Notes under the pieces: generated by a model
The model's input: only the letters and a program-made list of their open reading frames with translations
What the model was told of the DNA's origin: nothing
The model's database searches: none
DNA from: an uncultured bacterium
Lineage (GTDB): Bacteria > Planctomycetota > UBA1135 > GCA-002686595
Length of the DNA: 64,000 nucleotides
Direction: 5' to 3'
Assembly (NCBI GenBank): GCA_937896235.1
Contig: CALBMX010000110.1
Location: forward strand, 20,702-84,701
Made by a program: the position numbers and the translations under genes
Part shown: in pieces, positions 10,662 to 19,275 of the stretch
Layout: every line of letters begins with the position of its first letter
Numbering within the stretch: position 1 is the first letter of the stretch

Positions 10662-10706
10662 CGAAACAAGCGGACTGCCGATAAGGCCGTCCGCTTGTTT
10701 CGTTTT
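10662..10706 (+). terminator. rho-independent terminator of gcvP
   Basis: Perfect 14-base arms CGAAACAAGCGGAC / GTCCGCTTGTTTCG with a 13-base loop, directly followed by TTTT on the plus strand; 19 bases after the gcvP stop. Confidence 0.9.
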
Positions 10707-10737
10707 AGGTCTGCGCTGTAGCAGCGCGCGCGTGTCG

Positions 10738-12003
10738 CTAGTCGTCGATGCCTTCCGGAAGCGGGAAGGAAAAGACGCCCGTCGTGCAGAGCGGGGGGAA
10801 CTCGACCGTGGCGCGCAAAGTGCGGAAGCGCGCTGGGTCCAGACCGACTTGAGAGAAGGACTTGGAAATCAAGTCGGTGTAACGGGGGTAGAGCGGAGTG
10901 GCCATGGAGTGAATCCCGAGACCTAAGTCGCGCACCTCGATGGGAATCGGGAGTGCGAGCTTGCCTCGCCGCTGCGATGGTGGCGGCAGATGCCCGTCGA
11001 GTCGACTGAAGAGATTGAAGGAAAAGTCCCGGAGGGGCGGGAGGTCCTCGTGAATGATGACGTCGAACTGGGCGTTCTCGATTGGCAGCGTGTAGTCGCT
11101 CAGGAACTCCCCGATTTGATCTTCGGGTGTTCGCTTAAGGGAAGCAAACGAGCGGTCGATTCGGCCGAAGAAAATGTCCATATTGCCCTGCTTGCCAACC
11201 GGTCCTTCCAGCAGTTCAACCACGAGCTCATCGTCGTCTTTACGGACAGCGAGCGGCTGCATATTGCGGGTGCTGAACTCGGTCAACAGCGGCAGGCCCC
11301 ATTTCTCCTGAGAGCCACGGTCAAGCGAATGGGACAGGTGGTCTTTGCCCAGATCGGTGCCGTCATCCTGATAAGACCGCAGCCGGAGGAGGGTCCACGG
11401 CGTTTCGGGGCGAAGACGCTGGAGTCCGAGGAAGCCCGTCAAGAGAAGGCTGTCGAACATGTTTGATCCGGCGGGCGCACCTTCGGTTGGAGCGAGGACA
11501 AATGTCGTGATGCGCGCCTTGGTTTGCATCCCCCAAATACCACTATTGCCTCGATAGGCGAGCTTCCTTGTGGCCACGAGGGATTCGCCTTCGTTGGCAT
11601 TCGAGGGCAAACCGTCGAGCATGAGCTCCAGGGTTTCTTTGTCCCCGGAGTGGCGCTCGATCAGGGTGTCGAAGGACTCGAAGGCAGCTCTGGTCCGATG
11701 GATGATCTCATCGGGGGCACCATGGCGCTTGAATGCGTCAATCAGGAGTTTGACGCCGCCCTTACCGGGGACGTGTCGAATCGCCTCAGAGGGACCAGTC
11801 GCACGAATGATCTTAGATGCCTTCCAGGTGAGGTTCTTATTGACCTCAAGTCGCTTAGCCGCCGGGTAGGGCTTAAACGCATCTGCCTCGACGGAGGCGA
11901 AGAGTTCGATCAGAGCGCCACGGAGTACACCGAAGGCGTCGTGAATCTGATTCTCAAATGGTAAATCTGCTGCGGGGGCCATAGGCACGATAGTGTGACG
12001 CAT
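10738..12003 (-). CDS. hypothetical protein, about 420 residues
   Basis: I do not recognise this family. It is a soluble protein with no signal peptide or membrane segment. The N-terminal 130 residues look helical and include a basic stretch (AAKRLEVNKNLTWKASKIIR) that might be a small regulator-like helical domain. The remainder has mixed character with RGNSGIWGMQTKARITTFVLAP and ends in LPEGIDD. The open frame begins at 12093, but the first 30 codons are low-quality sequence, so ATG 12003 or 11982 (MAPAADLPFENQI) is the likely start. Codon use resembles the neighbours. It is convergent with gcvP across that gene's terminator. Confidence 0.75.
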   Translation of the reverse strand: MRHTIVPMAPAADLPFENQIHDAFGVLRGALIELFASVEADAFKPYPAAKRLEVNKNLTWKASKIIRATGPSEAIRHVPGKGGVKLLIDAFKRHGAPDEIIHRTRAAFESFDTLIERHSGDKETLELMLDGLPSNANEGESLVATRKLAYRGNSGIWGMQTKARITTFVLAPTEGAPAGSNMFDSLLLTGFLGLQRLRPETPWTLLRLRSYQDDGTDLGKDHLSHSLDRGSQEKWGLPLLTEFSTRNMQPLAVRKDDDELVVELLEGPVGKQGNMDIFFGRIDRSFASLKRTPEDQIGEFLSDYTLPIENAQFDVIIHEDLPPLRDFSFNLFSRLDGHLPPPSQRRGKLALPIPIEVRDLGLGIHSMATPLYPRYTDLISKSFSQVGLDPARFRTLRATVEFPPLCTTGVFSFPLPEGIDD

Positions 12004-12400
12004 CGGAAGCCTATTTACACGCGTGGTGAGAGTGAAAGATAATGCAAAGTATTTCCCCAGGTAAGTACCTAGGTATACACCTTTATGGCGCATTACGGAA
12101 CCCTAAAAACCGGAAGTGGTCGGGTTTGGCTCAAAAGCGGCACTTGTTGTCCCAAATTGGGAAGCGGCGGGGCGCAGGGGGGCTCCCGATGAGCTCTTCT
12201 GGGAACACCCACAGAGTGGCCGCCTGGGCCAATCCTCACAAATAGACTCCATGGGAAAGTGGAAAACGGAACCCGAAGCTGCGCGTTCCAAGGGGTGAGG
12301 GTGGGGAACCCGTGGGGCCCGGCGAATCATATGGGTCGGCCTAGGAGCTGCAAGCAAGGCTGGGCAAGTCTTCCTTACTGAGCCCAAAGGGGGGAGGGAC
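12004..12400. other. intergenic region, no gene recognised
   Basis: About 400 bases between the unknown protein and the MFS gene, both on the minus strand. Short overlapping frames exist on both strands but none has protein-like character. GC-rich purine runs (GGGGGGAGGGA near 12390) lie next to the MFS stop. No terminator with a T-run was seen. Confidence 0.4.
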
Positions 12401-13654
12401 CTAGGCAGGTTCTCGCGGAAGGTGCTCGAACAGTTTGCGGGCAGTCAGTCCGCCGAGGATGGTAAGGCTGACCAGAATCCAAATGACCAAATCCATGTCG
12501 CCAGTAGCGTCGTAAACGACACCCGATAGCATGGCGAAAACGGTGAAGCTTAGGGTCATGAGCAGGAACTCCGTCGCGAAAACGCGACCGCGGAACGCGT
12601 CGTCGATTCGCCTCTGCCAATACGTCGTCGATCCGACCCACTGTGCACTGCCACCCATATGGGCCACGCACACACACAACGCCGCAATACTCAGGGAAGG
12701 TGCAAAGGGTAAGACGAGATAGCCGATCGATCCAATCAGCATGCCTGCCCACGTTTGGCGGATGAGTGCAGCCTCGGAGGACCCCCAAATCATGCGCGCC
12801 CCCAAGGGGCCAAGGCCCGTCCCAATGCCTCGGGCGGCGAATAGGAGTCCGATACCCGTTCCCGCTTCTTGTAGATTGAATTCCCCCCCTTTGAAGCGAG
12901 CTGCAATCAAAGGGAATAGGATTACGTACCCTCCGCAAGGACTCCAAAAAACCTTGGAGAAGAGGATGGGGAGGATCCCCAGGCTCTTCACGTGGGAGTA
13001 ACCTCGACGCAAGTCGCGGAAGAGCAGCACGTCGGCGAAACGAAAGGGCTGGGGGTGTTTTGGAGTTGCTGGCAGGTGAAGTCCGCGCAAGAAATATGCG
13101 CTCAGCAAGTAGGTGGCTGCGTCGGCTATGAATACGGAGTCGGTACCACCTTTCTGGACGAGAACGCCACCGAGGAAGCTCCCCACCGCGAGCATCGTGC
13201 TCCAGGTTGCAGCGGACAGGCTGTAGGCGTCGTGGAGGTCCTCTCTGCGTACGGTATTAGGCAGAGCGCCCGAGCGAGCCGAATCGAAGAAGATGCCCAG
13301 GCTCATTTGCACGAAAATGATCGCGTACAAGAAGCGCAGGTGCTCAGGTTCGCGAATCAACAAGAGGCACAAGACCACCGCCGCCCGCGCCAAGTCGCTC
13401 GCCACCATGATGGTGCGGCGTGAAAGCCGGTCCGCCAAAGGGCCGGCCAAAGGGCTGAAGAGGGTGGTCGGCAGCAGTCGCAGCGAATACTCGACAGCGT
13501 ACATGATCCCGACGCCAATCTGCGCTCCTTCAGAGCCCAAGCGCCCAATGAGGACTAGCGTGGCGATCCGGTTCAGCCAGTCGCCCATGGCGCTGACGAT
13601 CTGGGCAAACCACAGCTTGCGGAACTGCGGATTCCTCTTGAGGAGTCCGATCAT
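12401..13654 (-). CDS. MFS transporter (EntS/MFS_3-like)
   Basis: A 417-residue multipass membrane protein with the major facilitator signature in the first cytoplasmic loop (FSPLAGPLADRLSRRTIMVASDLAR) and a second-half repeat. The N-terminus (LKRNPQFRKLWFAQIVSAMGDWLNRIA) is typical of the MFS_3/enterobactin-exporter-like group. Its substrate is unknown. The start ATG directly follows the TAG stop of the thioesterase gene (TAGATG on the minus strand), so the two genes are almost certainly co-transcribed and translationally coupled. Confidence 0.9.
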   Translation of the reverse strand: MIGLLKRNPQFRKLWFAQIVSAMGDWLNRIATLVLIGRLGSEGAQIGVGIMYAVEYSLRLLPTTLFSPLAGPLADRLSRRTIMVASDLARAAVVLCLLLIREPEHLRFLYAIIFVQMSLGIFFDSARSGALPNTVRREDLHDAYSLSAATWSTMLAVGSFLGGVLVQKGGTDSVFIADAATYLLSAYFLRGLHLPATPKHPQPFRFADVLLFRDLRRGYSHVKSLGILPILFSKVFWSPCGGYVILFPLIAARFKGGEFNLQEAGTGIGLLFAARGIGTGLGPLGARMIWGSSEAALIRQTWAGMLIGSIGYLVLPFAPSLSIAALCVCVAHMGGSAQWVGSTTYWQRRIDDAFRGRVFATEFLLMTLSFTVFAMLSGVVYDATGDMDLVIWILVSLTILGGLTARKLFEHLPREPA

Positions 13655-14065
13655 CTAGCTGCGCTCGGGGATGGATTCGAAAGTGGAGATTCTGGAGCGC
13701 ACCTCTGCGGGAATCACACAGCTCGAAAGGCTGGCATCCGCCCAGACTAGGCGCGCCGAGACCCGTGCCAGTAGAAGCTGGCCACAGGCGACCTCGTACT
13801 CTTGGTCAAAGCTCTTGTTTCCAAGTCGCGAGGTCCGAATCCGAATGGTCAGGTCCATCCCCGCGCGTCCGGGGGCCAGGTACCGAGCCTTGATCTCTCC
13901 GAGCAGGAAGTTGAAATCAGCTCGCCCCTCTAGAAGCTCGAGGTGGCGGAAGTAGCCATAGCGCGCCTGCTCGACTAGCGTCAGGTAAACGGCGTTGTTC
14001 AGGATGCCGGCGGCGTCGATATCTTTCCATCGGACGGGCAGCTCAATCGAAAATCGGAAGCTCAT
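13655..14065 (-). CDS. acyl-CoA thioesterase, 4HBT/YbgC-like hotdog fold
   Basis: A 136-residue hotdog protein. The strand-helix segment VRWKDIDAAGILNNAVYLTLVEQARYGYF matches the 4HBT pattern, where the Asp (D in WKDIDAAG) is the usual catalytic residue and the helix follows. It likely hydrolyses acyl-CoA thioesters. The frame is open upstream to 14167, but MSFRFSIELPVRW at 14065 is the natural start. It lies only 18 bases from the start of the divergent epimerase gene, and its stop touches the start of the MFS gene. Confidence 0.85.
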   Translation of the reverse strand: MSFRFSIELPVRWKDIDAAGILNNAVYLTLVEQARYGYFRHLELLEGRADFNFLLGEIKARYLAPGRAGMDLTIRIRTSRLGNKSFDQEYEVACGQLLLARVSARLVWADASLSSCVIPAEVRSRISTFESIPERS

Positions 14066-14083
14066 GGCGAGCATGATACCCTG

Positions 14084-15037
14084 ATGAACATGAGAGTTGC
14101 TGTGACAGGAAGTACAGGTCTGGTGGGAAAGGCACTTTGCGAGGCACTTGTGGCGCGCGGTGACCAAGTCTTACCCGTCGAGCGCCATACCGGAAACCTT
14201 GCGCCGCTCGGTGGTTGCCTCTGGAATCCCGAGGGGCCGCCTGAAGCCACAGCGCTTCCCGAGAATCTCGACGCCGTTGTGCATTTGGCCGGTGCGCCGA
14301 TCGCCGCCAAGCGCTGGACCGCTTCCTATAAGCGAGTTCTCCTTGCAAGCCGCGTGGCTGGCAGTCGTGTCTTGGTCGACGCGATTGCGGCCCTGTCGAT
14401 AAAACCAAGGGTGCTGATTTCAGCATCTGCCCTGAGTGTCTACGGCGAGGATTCGGACCGAATCTTGGAGGAGTCCCTCTTCGGCGAGGCGCAGCTCGCA
14501 GCCCACGACGAGCTTCCCGCTGGGCCGGGTAGCGGTTTTCTAACCACCTTGGCAAGAGGGTGGGAGCGCGAGGTCTTTCGAGCCCGCGAGGCAGGCGTTC
14601 CAAGGGTCGTCGCCTTCCGCATCGGCTTGGCGTTAGATCCCGCCGGAGGCGCGCTTGCGAAGATGCTCCCCCTTTTCCGCCTTGGTCTGGGCGGCACCCT
14701 GGGCAATGGCAAGCAGTGGATGAGCTGGATTCTATTGGACGATCTTGTTCGCGCGCTTCTCTTTGCAATCGATCAGGAGAAGCTTGATGGTCCGGCGAAT
14801 TTGATCTCGCCCTCACCGTGTACGAACGCGGACTTCACCAAGACACTCGGCCGGGTCCTGCGGCGCCCGGCAATCTTTCCCGCACCGGCGTTTCTGCTCC
14901 GTCTCCTGGTCAGTGGCTTCGCAGACGAGGCGCTTCTCGTCAGCAACCGGGCGATTCCGAAAGCTCTTTCGGACGCGGGATTTGTCTTCGGGTGCGAAGA
15001 CTTAGAAGAGGCACTACGCACCGCCCTCTCAAGCTAG
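14084..15037 (+). CDS. TIGR01777-type NAD-dependent epimerase (YfcH-like)
   Basis: A 317-residue extended-SDR protein. The N-terminal Rossmann motif is MRVAVTGSTGLVGKAL (GxxGxxG), followed by VVHLAGAPIAAKRWT, typical of the YfcH/TIGR01777 family. SASALSVYGE provides the Ser/Tyr region, and the C-terminal DUF1731-like part (RRPAIFPAPAFLLRLLVSGFADEALLVSNRAIPKAL) is complete. The enzymatic role of the family is unsettled. ATG 14084 or 14090 could be the start. Its 3' end overlaps the convergent MATE gene by nine bases. Confidence 0.9.
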   Translation: MNMRVAVTGSTGLVGKALCEALVARGDQVLPVERHTGNLAPLGGCLWNPEGPPEATALPENLDAVVHLAGAPIAAKRWTASYKRVLLASRVAGSRVLVDAIAALSIKPRVLISASALSVYGEDSDRILEESLFGEAQLAAHDELPAGPGSGFLTTLARGWEREVFRAREAGVPRVVAFRIGLALDPAGGALAKMLPLFRLGLGGTLGNGKQWMSWILLDDLVRALLFAIDQEKLDGPANLISPSPCTNADFTKTLGRVLRRPAIFPAPAFLLRLLVSGFADEALLVSNRAIPKALSDAGFVFGCEDLEEALRTALSS

Positions 15038-16426
15038 GGCCCGGACTGTACGCGGTCCTCGCCGGATGACCAATAGGGCGAGCAGCGCCGCAACTACAAG
15101 TAAGCCGGCGCAAAGCCCCCACCAAATGTCGGTCAGTTTGGGCTCGCCGCGGTGAAGTAGATACCAGCCAAAAGGTAGCCCCAGGGCATACAGGCCCATT
15201 GCGTGTGCGAGTGCCGGCGCGCGCGTCTGTCCCATGCCCCTCAAAATGCCTCCACATACACCTTGCACGCCGTCGAAAATCTGAAACACAGCGGCTATCG
15301 GGAACAGGGAGGCAGCGATTGCAACTAGCTCCGGCTCCTTGGAAAAGATAAGCGGCAGCTGCTGGCGGAAGATGACAAAAGTTAGGGAGACGGTCGCCAT
15401 GACGGCTATGGTGAGACCTAGCGCAATATAGGCCGTGCGCTGTGCTCCCTCGGGGTCTCTCGCTCCAATCAGATTGCCGACCCGGATGGAGCTGGCAATC
15501 GAAAGGCCAATCGGAACCATGAAGACTAGGCTGACAACGTTCATGACTAAGCCGTGCCCGGCGAGCTCGCGCTCTCCAAGCCGGCCGGCGATCAAAGCCA
15601 CGGCGTAAAAGCCCCACATCTCAACCGCAAATGAAGCGGCAATACCCCAGCCCAACTTGAGGATGGCGGCTTGGCGCTCCCAGCAAAAAGACTCGCGAGC
15701 CCAAGGAAGCCAAGCCCCCGAACCCAAGCTCGCCTTTCGAATCCACGCCAAGAGGATCAGCACCATAGTCGACCGGGTGACGAGTGTACCGATGGCCGAG
15801 CCCTCTAAACCCATCGCGGGCGCACCGAGATTGCCAAAGATCAGGACCCAGTTCGCGAACACGTTTACGATGTTCGCAAAGAGCATCACCCACATCGCCG
15901 GCTTCACAATGCCGCGAGCTTGTAGCCACTGCCGAAGCACTCCGAATCCCAAATACAGGGGCAGCGATGGCAGGTTGATCCAGATGTAGCTTTTGGCCAG
16001 AGGGATGAGGTGCTCCGGTTGCCCGAAAAATCGCAGGAGCTCTGGGGCAAAAAATCCAACGATAAAAATGGGGAGCGAGGCCAGTGGCAACAAGAGCAGC
16101 GTGCTTTGCAATGTCCGCGCGATTCGCTTGGAGTCCCCCGCGCCAAACGACTGGCTTAGGATGGGGTCGGCCCCCATCAGGAGCCCCATCAAGGGAACCG
16201 TAATCCCCATGAGGATCACGTTCCCGAGGGTCGCAGCGGCCATTTCCGGGGCGCCAACACGTCCAAGCATCATCATGTCGACGACACCCAGCATCATCCC
16301 TCCAAGCTGGGCGCCTACCACCGGAGCAGCAAGCGTGATGAGCCGGTGAGCCTCTTGCCGGTGGCTCTTGACACTGAAATCAGTCCGTGAGCTGGTGGTG
16401 GGATTGGCCGGAGATTTGGATCGCAT
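15029..16426 (-). CDS. MATE family efflux transporter
   Basis: A 465-residue protein with about 12 membrane segments, of the NorM-like MATE family. Features are LITLAAPVVGAQLGGMMLGVVDMMMLGR at the start of the first half, a GADPILSQSFGAGD motif, and the matching second half (GIAASFAVEMWGFYAVALIAGRLGE). It should export cationic drugs or metabolites using an H+ or Na+ gradient. The frame is open upstream to 16522, but that extension is serine-rich and unlike the family, so ATG 16426 (MRSKSPANP) is preferred. Its 3' end overlaps the epimerase gene by nine bases. Confidence 0.9.
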   Translation of the reverse strand: MRSKSPANPTTSSRTDFSVKSHRQEAHRLITLAAPVVGAQLGGMMLGVVDMMMLGRVGAPEMAAATLGNVILMGITVPLMGLLMGADPILSQSFGAGDSKRIARTLQSTLLLLPLASLPIFIVGFFAPELLRFFGQPEHLIPLAKSYIWINLPSLPLYLGFGVLRQWLQARGIVKPAMWVMLFANIVNVFANWVLIFGNLGAPAMGLEGSAIGTLVTRSTMVLILLAWIRKASLGSGAWLPWARESFCWERQAAILKLGWGIAASFAVEMWGFYAVALIAGRLGERELAGHGLVMNVVSLVFMVPIGLSIASSIRVGNLIGARDPEGAQRTAYIALGLTIAVMATVSLTFVIFRQQLPLIFSKEPELVAIAASLFPIAAVFQIFDGVQGVCGGILRGMGQTRAPALAHAMGLYALGLPFGWYLLHRGEPKLTDIWWGLCAGLLVVAALLALLVIRRGPRTVRALA

Positions 16427-16760
16427 TTTGGGCTCGCACAGCCTTGCGGAAAGTAAGGGGGATGACGACGAGGAGGGGAGCGGACTCACGGCTCGACACC
16501 GTCTCAAATCTGAACTTTCCAAATCTTAAGGAGTCCCGCTTCGTTCCCCCCTCTCCTTCTTCTCGCTAGAGCACACTTTTGAGAAGATCCTCAGCGGCCC
16601 AAGCCATCGATGGCGTCCCCAGAAGAAGTTGCGGTGGCAAAGGTCGCATGGCTACGCCTTCTGGGCGCTGGCATGGATGCTGCCTAGCGCCTCACCTTTG
16701 AACTCCCAATCCAAAGGCGTCCTCGCAAACGTGTAGGCGCTCGAATAGGATTCGACGTCT
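16427..16760. other. intergenic region between MATE gene and murQ operon
   Basis: 334 bases between divergently transcribed genes. A pyrimidine-rich run (CCCCCCTCTCCTTCTTCTC near 16545-16563) is the only composition feature. No gene, RNA or clear promoter pair was recognised. Confidence 0.4.
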
Positions 16761-17597
16761 ATGAACTCTTCTCAACAGCAGCCGCCCGACGGGCACTCCA
16801 CCCCCATGGAAGAGGCCGCGATTGCGCGGTTTGGCGCAAGCCTTGGCCGGTTGTCAGAGGAGCTCGATTGGGAGCGACTCGGCAAGACCTATTGTTGGGA
16901 GGGAGGTGAGCAGTTCTTCTCACTTGGTGATCGCGAGCGCTTGATGGATGCCGGTCTTGCGATCGCGACGGACCTTGCCGCACACCTGGCGCGGCTGCCG
17001 GATTCAGGTTCGGCGCGCAGCTTGTACGTAGGTGTGGGGTTGGCGGAGCAGGTACCACTCGCGCTAGAGGCGATCGTCTTGGGGCGGGTGGTTGTGGCGC
17101 GCTCTCTGGACGGGGAAGAAGTGCGAGAGCTTGCACGGGCGGCGACGCTAGTGGCAGGGGTTGTCGAGGGGAGTCTCGGCCCTGGACGCTCCCTACCCGT
17201 CATCGAGGGAAGAGCCCTAGGCGAGGAACCTCCCGAAGGTCCGTTTGATCATCTTTGGTTCGTGAGTTTGATCTCCGACCCGGAGGCGTTCCCCGCCTTG
17301 CACGACAAACTCTACGGTCGCGACAAGCGCGACGCGGCGCCGGAGCAGAGCGACTTTGCGACCGGGCGCGGCAGCTTGGCTGAGGACAAGCGACACGCAG
17401 AGGAGCTTGTAGAGCTCGCACTTGCAGGCGTCACACCGCCAGCGATTTTGACAACAACAGACGAGGAGCTACCGTTTTTTGAGCGCGCGCTAGCAAGGCG
17501 CGGCTGGACTCTCGCGATGTCCAAGAGTGCGCGGCTCTCCCCGATCGTCGGCGACCCCATTCGCCACGGTTACATCGAAAGCGCGGACGGAGCATGA
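16761..17597 (+). CDS. hypothetical protein coupled to murQ
   Basis: A 278-residue soluble protein that I cannot assign. Its central part (SLYVGVGLAEQVPLALEAIV, then VVVARSLDGEEVRELARAAT) has the beta-alpha-beta look of a Rossmann-like domain, possibly an SAM-binding fold, but no decisive motif is seen. The C-terminal part contains GVTPPAILTTTDEELPFFERAL. Its TGA stop overlaps the murQ start (ATGA), so the two proteins are translationally coupled and probably act together. A role in muropeptide or amino-sugar recycling is only inferred from that coupling. Confidence 0.8.
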   Translation: MNSSQQQPPDGHSTPMEEAAIARFGASLGRLSEELDWERLGKTYCWEGGEQFFSLGDRERLMDAGLAIATDLAAHLARLPDSGSARSLYVGVGLAEQVPLALEAIVLGRVVVARSLDGEEVRELARAATLVAGVVEGSLGPGRSLPVIEGRALGEEPPEGPFDHLWFVSLISDPEAFPALHDKLYGRDKRDAAPEQSDFATGRGSLAEDKRHAEELVELALAGVTPPAILTTTDEELPFFERALARRGWTLAMSKSARLSPIVGDPIRHGYIESADGA

Positions 17598-18541
17598 TGG
17601 AGCCCGACCCGATCAACCCTCGCCCCTCTTGTGCCCACGTGTCCACCGAAGCCGTGCACTCGGGTACTTCACAGCTGGACCAACTGGCGCTACGAGATCC
17701 CGCAGCTGCGGTGGACCTCATGCTTGATGCAGACGGGATGCTCATCGATGCGCTTCGACAGGCGCGCGAGCAGATCGCAGCCGTCGTGGAGTGCGTCGCG
17801 ACGTCTTTGGAGGGCGGCGGTCGGCTCATCTATGTCGGTGCCGGCACAAGCGGGCGATTGGGGGTGTTGGATGCTGCCGAATGCCCGCCGACCTTCCAGT
17901 CCGAACCCGAGCAAGTGCTAGCTGTGCTCGCCGGTGGACGCTCCGCGATGTTTGTCTCGGCGGAGGGCGTAGAGGATGACTTCGAGGCGGGGGAACGCGA
18001 TCTACTAGAGGTCGAGTTGTCCAGCAAGGACGTGGTCTTTGGGATCTCCGCAAGCGCATCCGCGCCTTATGTCCGAGGCGCAATCGCGCTCGGCAACCGC
18101 ATGGGTGCGAGGACCGTCTTGCTCGCCTGCGTGTCGCGCGAGGAGTTCGCGGACGCCGCCGAACTTTCGGTGCGGGTGTTGACAGGGCCCGAGACTCTGG
18201 CGGGAAGCACACGCCTGCGCGCGGGGACAGCGACGAAGATGGTGCTCAACATGGTGAGCACTCTAGTGATGGCGCGGCTTGGCAAGGTGCACGGGAATCT
18301 GATGGTCGATGTGAAGACGACGGGGAACGCCAAGCTCTGGGCGCGTGGGGAGAGCCTTGTGGAGCGACTCGTTTCCTGTGATTCCAAGCGAGCGGAAGTC
18401 CTGCTGCAAGCTGCGGGTGGCGAAGTGAAGGTCGCCGTGGTGATGGGTAACCTAGAGCTTGACGCGGAGAGCGCGCGAGCACGCCTCGCGAATGCGAATG
18501 GCGTGCTGCGCGAAGCGCTTAGCCTTCGACTGGACCCGTAA
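17594..18541 (+). CDS. murQ: N-acetylmuramic acid 6-phosphate etherase
   Basis: A 315-residue SIS-domain lyase (E. coli MurQ 298) that cleaves the lactyl ether of MurNAc-6-phosphate to GlcNAc-6-phosphate and lactate in peptidoglycan recycling. The motif GAGTSGRLGVLDAAECPPTF and the second conserved block GISASASAPYVRGAI are intact, and TGNAKLWARGE lies near the C-terminus. Start ATG 17594 overlaps the upstream stop; an adjacent ATG at 17597 is also possible. It is convergent with the nitroreductase gene, the 3' ends overlapping by 23 bases, so no separate terminator fits between them. MurQ in the genome implies that peptidoglycan turnover products are reused. Confidence 0.96.
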   Translation: MMEPDPINPRPSCAHVSTEAVHSGTSQLDQLALRDPAAAVDLMLDADGMLIDALRQAREQIAAVVECVATSLEGGGRLIYVGAGTSGRLGVLDAAECPPTFQSEPEQVLAVLAGGRSAMFVSAEGVEDDFEAGERDLLEVELSSKDVVFGISASASAPYVRGAIALGNRMGARTVLLACVSREEFADAAELSVRVLTGPETLAGSTRLRAGTATKMVLNMVSTLVMARLGKVHGNLMVDVKTTGNAKLWARGESLVERLVSCDSKRAEVLLQAAGGEVKVAVVMGNLELDAESARARLANANGVLREALSLRLDP

Positions 18542-19151
18542 TCCCGCGCGCGCCAAACTTGTCGAGGGAGAGGACCTCTCCTAAATCCGGCAAACCCCAG
18601 CGTTGGCGTGCAGGCTCTAGGGCGCGGCCCAGCGTAATCATTAAAAGTGGCGGTAGGTGGTCCGGCAACTCGAGGATTCCCGAGACTCCCTTGGGGTCGT
18701 AGCCGATCATCGCGCAGGTGTCATAACCCATTTCGCGCGCTGCTAGCATGACGTTTTGTCCCGCAAAACCGACGGAGCGACAGGCCTCTTGCAAGTTCAA
18801 GCTTTCGTTCTCTGAGTAGAACTGCTTGATCATGCCGTCAAACATAGATTGAAGCTCCACGGGCGCGTCACGCAAGGTGCGTGACGTGTCCTCGAAAGCC
18901 TTAAGGTCGCCGGCGATTACAAGTACCAGCGCGGCGTCCTTTACCTGCTCTTGATTCCAGGCGGCCTTGCAGAGCGCCTCTTTTTGAGCCTTGTCACGAA
19001 CGGCTACGAACTGCCAGTTCTGCATGTTGAAAGAGGTCGGTGCTAGGCTGGCGCAGCGTACGATGTAGCGAACTTCGTCATCGGTGAGCTCGTGAGTCGG
19101 GTCGTATTTCTTGACGGAGCGGCGCGAGCGAATGGCTTCTAGAAGTTCCAT
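18519..19151 (-). CDS. nitroreductase family protein
   Basis: A 210-residue FMN-binding nitroreductase-like protein. The N-terminal MELLEAIRSRRSVKKYDP contains the FMN-phosphate Arg/Ser motif. APTSFNMQNWQFVAVRD contains the SxxNxQ-type cofactor loop, and the AAREMGYDTCAMIGYDP segment is typical. It would reduce nitroaromatics, quinones or related compounds with NAD(P)H. The frame extends upstream to 19277 but the first 42 codons are poor; ATG 19151 gives the family N-terminus. It is divergent from the beta-helix gene at 19276. Confidence 0.9.
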   Translation of the reverse strand: MELLEAIRSRRSVKKYDPTHELTDDEVRYIVRCASLAPTSFNMQNWQFVAVRDKAQKEALCKAAWNQEQVKDAALVLVIAGDLKAFEDTSRTLRDAPVELQSMFDGMIKQFYSENESLNLQEACRSVGFAGQNVMLAAREMGYDTCAMIGYDPKGVSGILELPDHLPPLLMITLGRALEPARQRWGLPDLGEVLSLDKFGARGITGPVEG

Positions 19152-19275
19152 ATCTGTAATGCAAAGGCTGGATTTGGCGTGCCGAGACTCGCGATTGGGA
19201 CATTTGTCCCGCGAGCACCCGAGGATTTGAGCCGAAGAGCGTATTCCCCGGACATCAACTCGTCTAATCCAAAGC

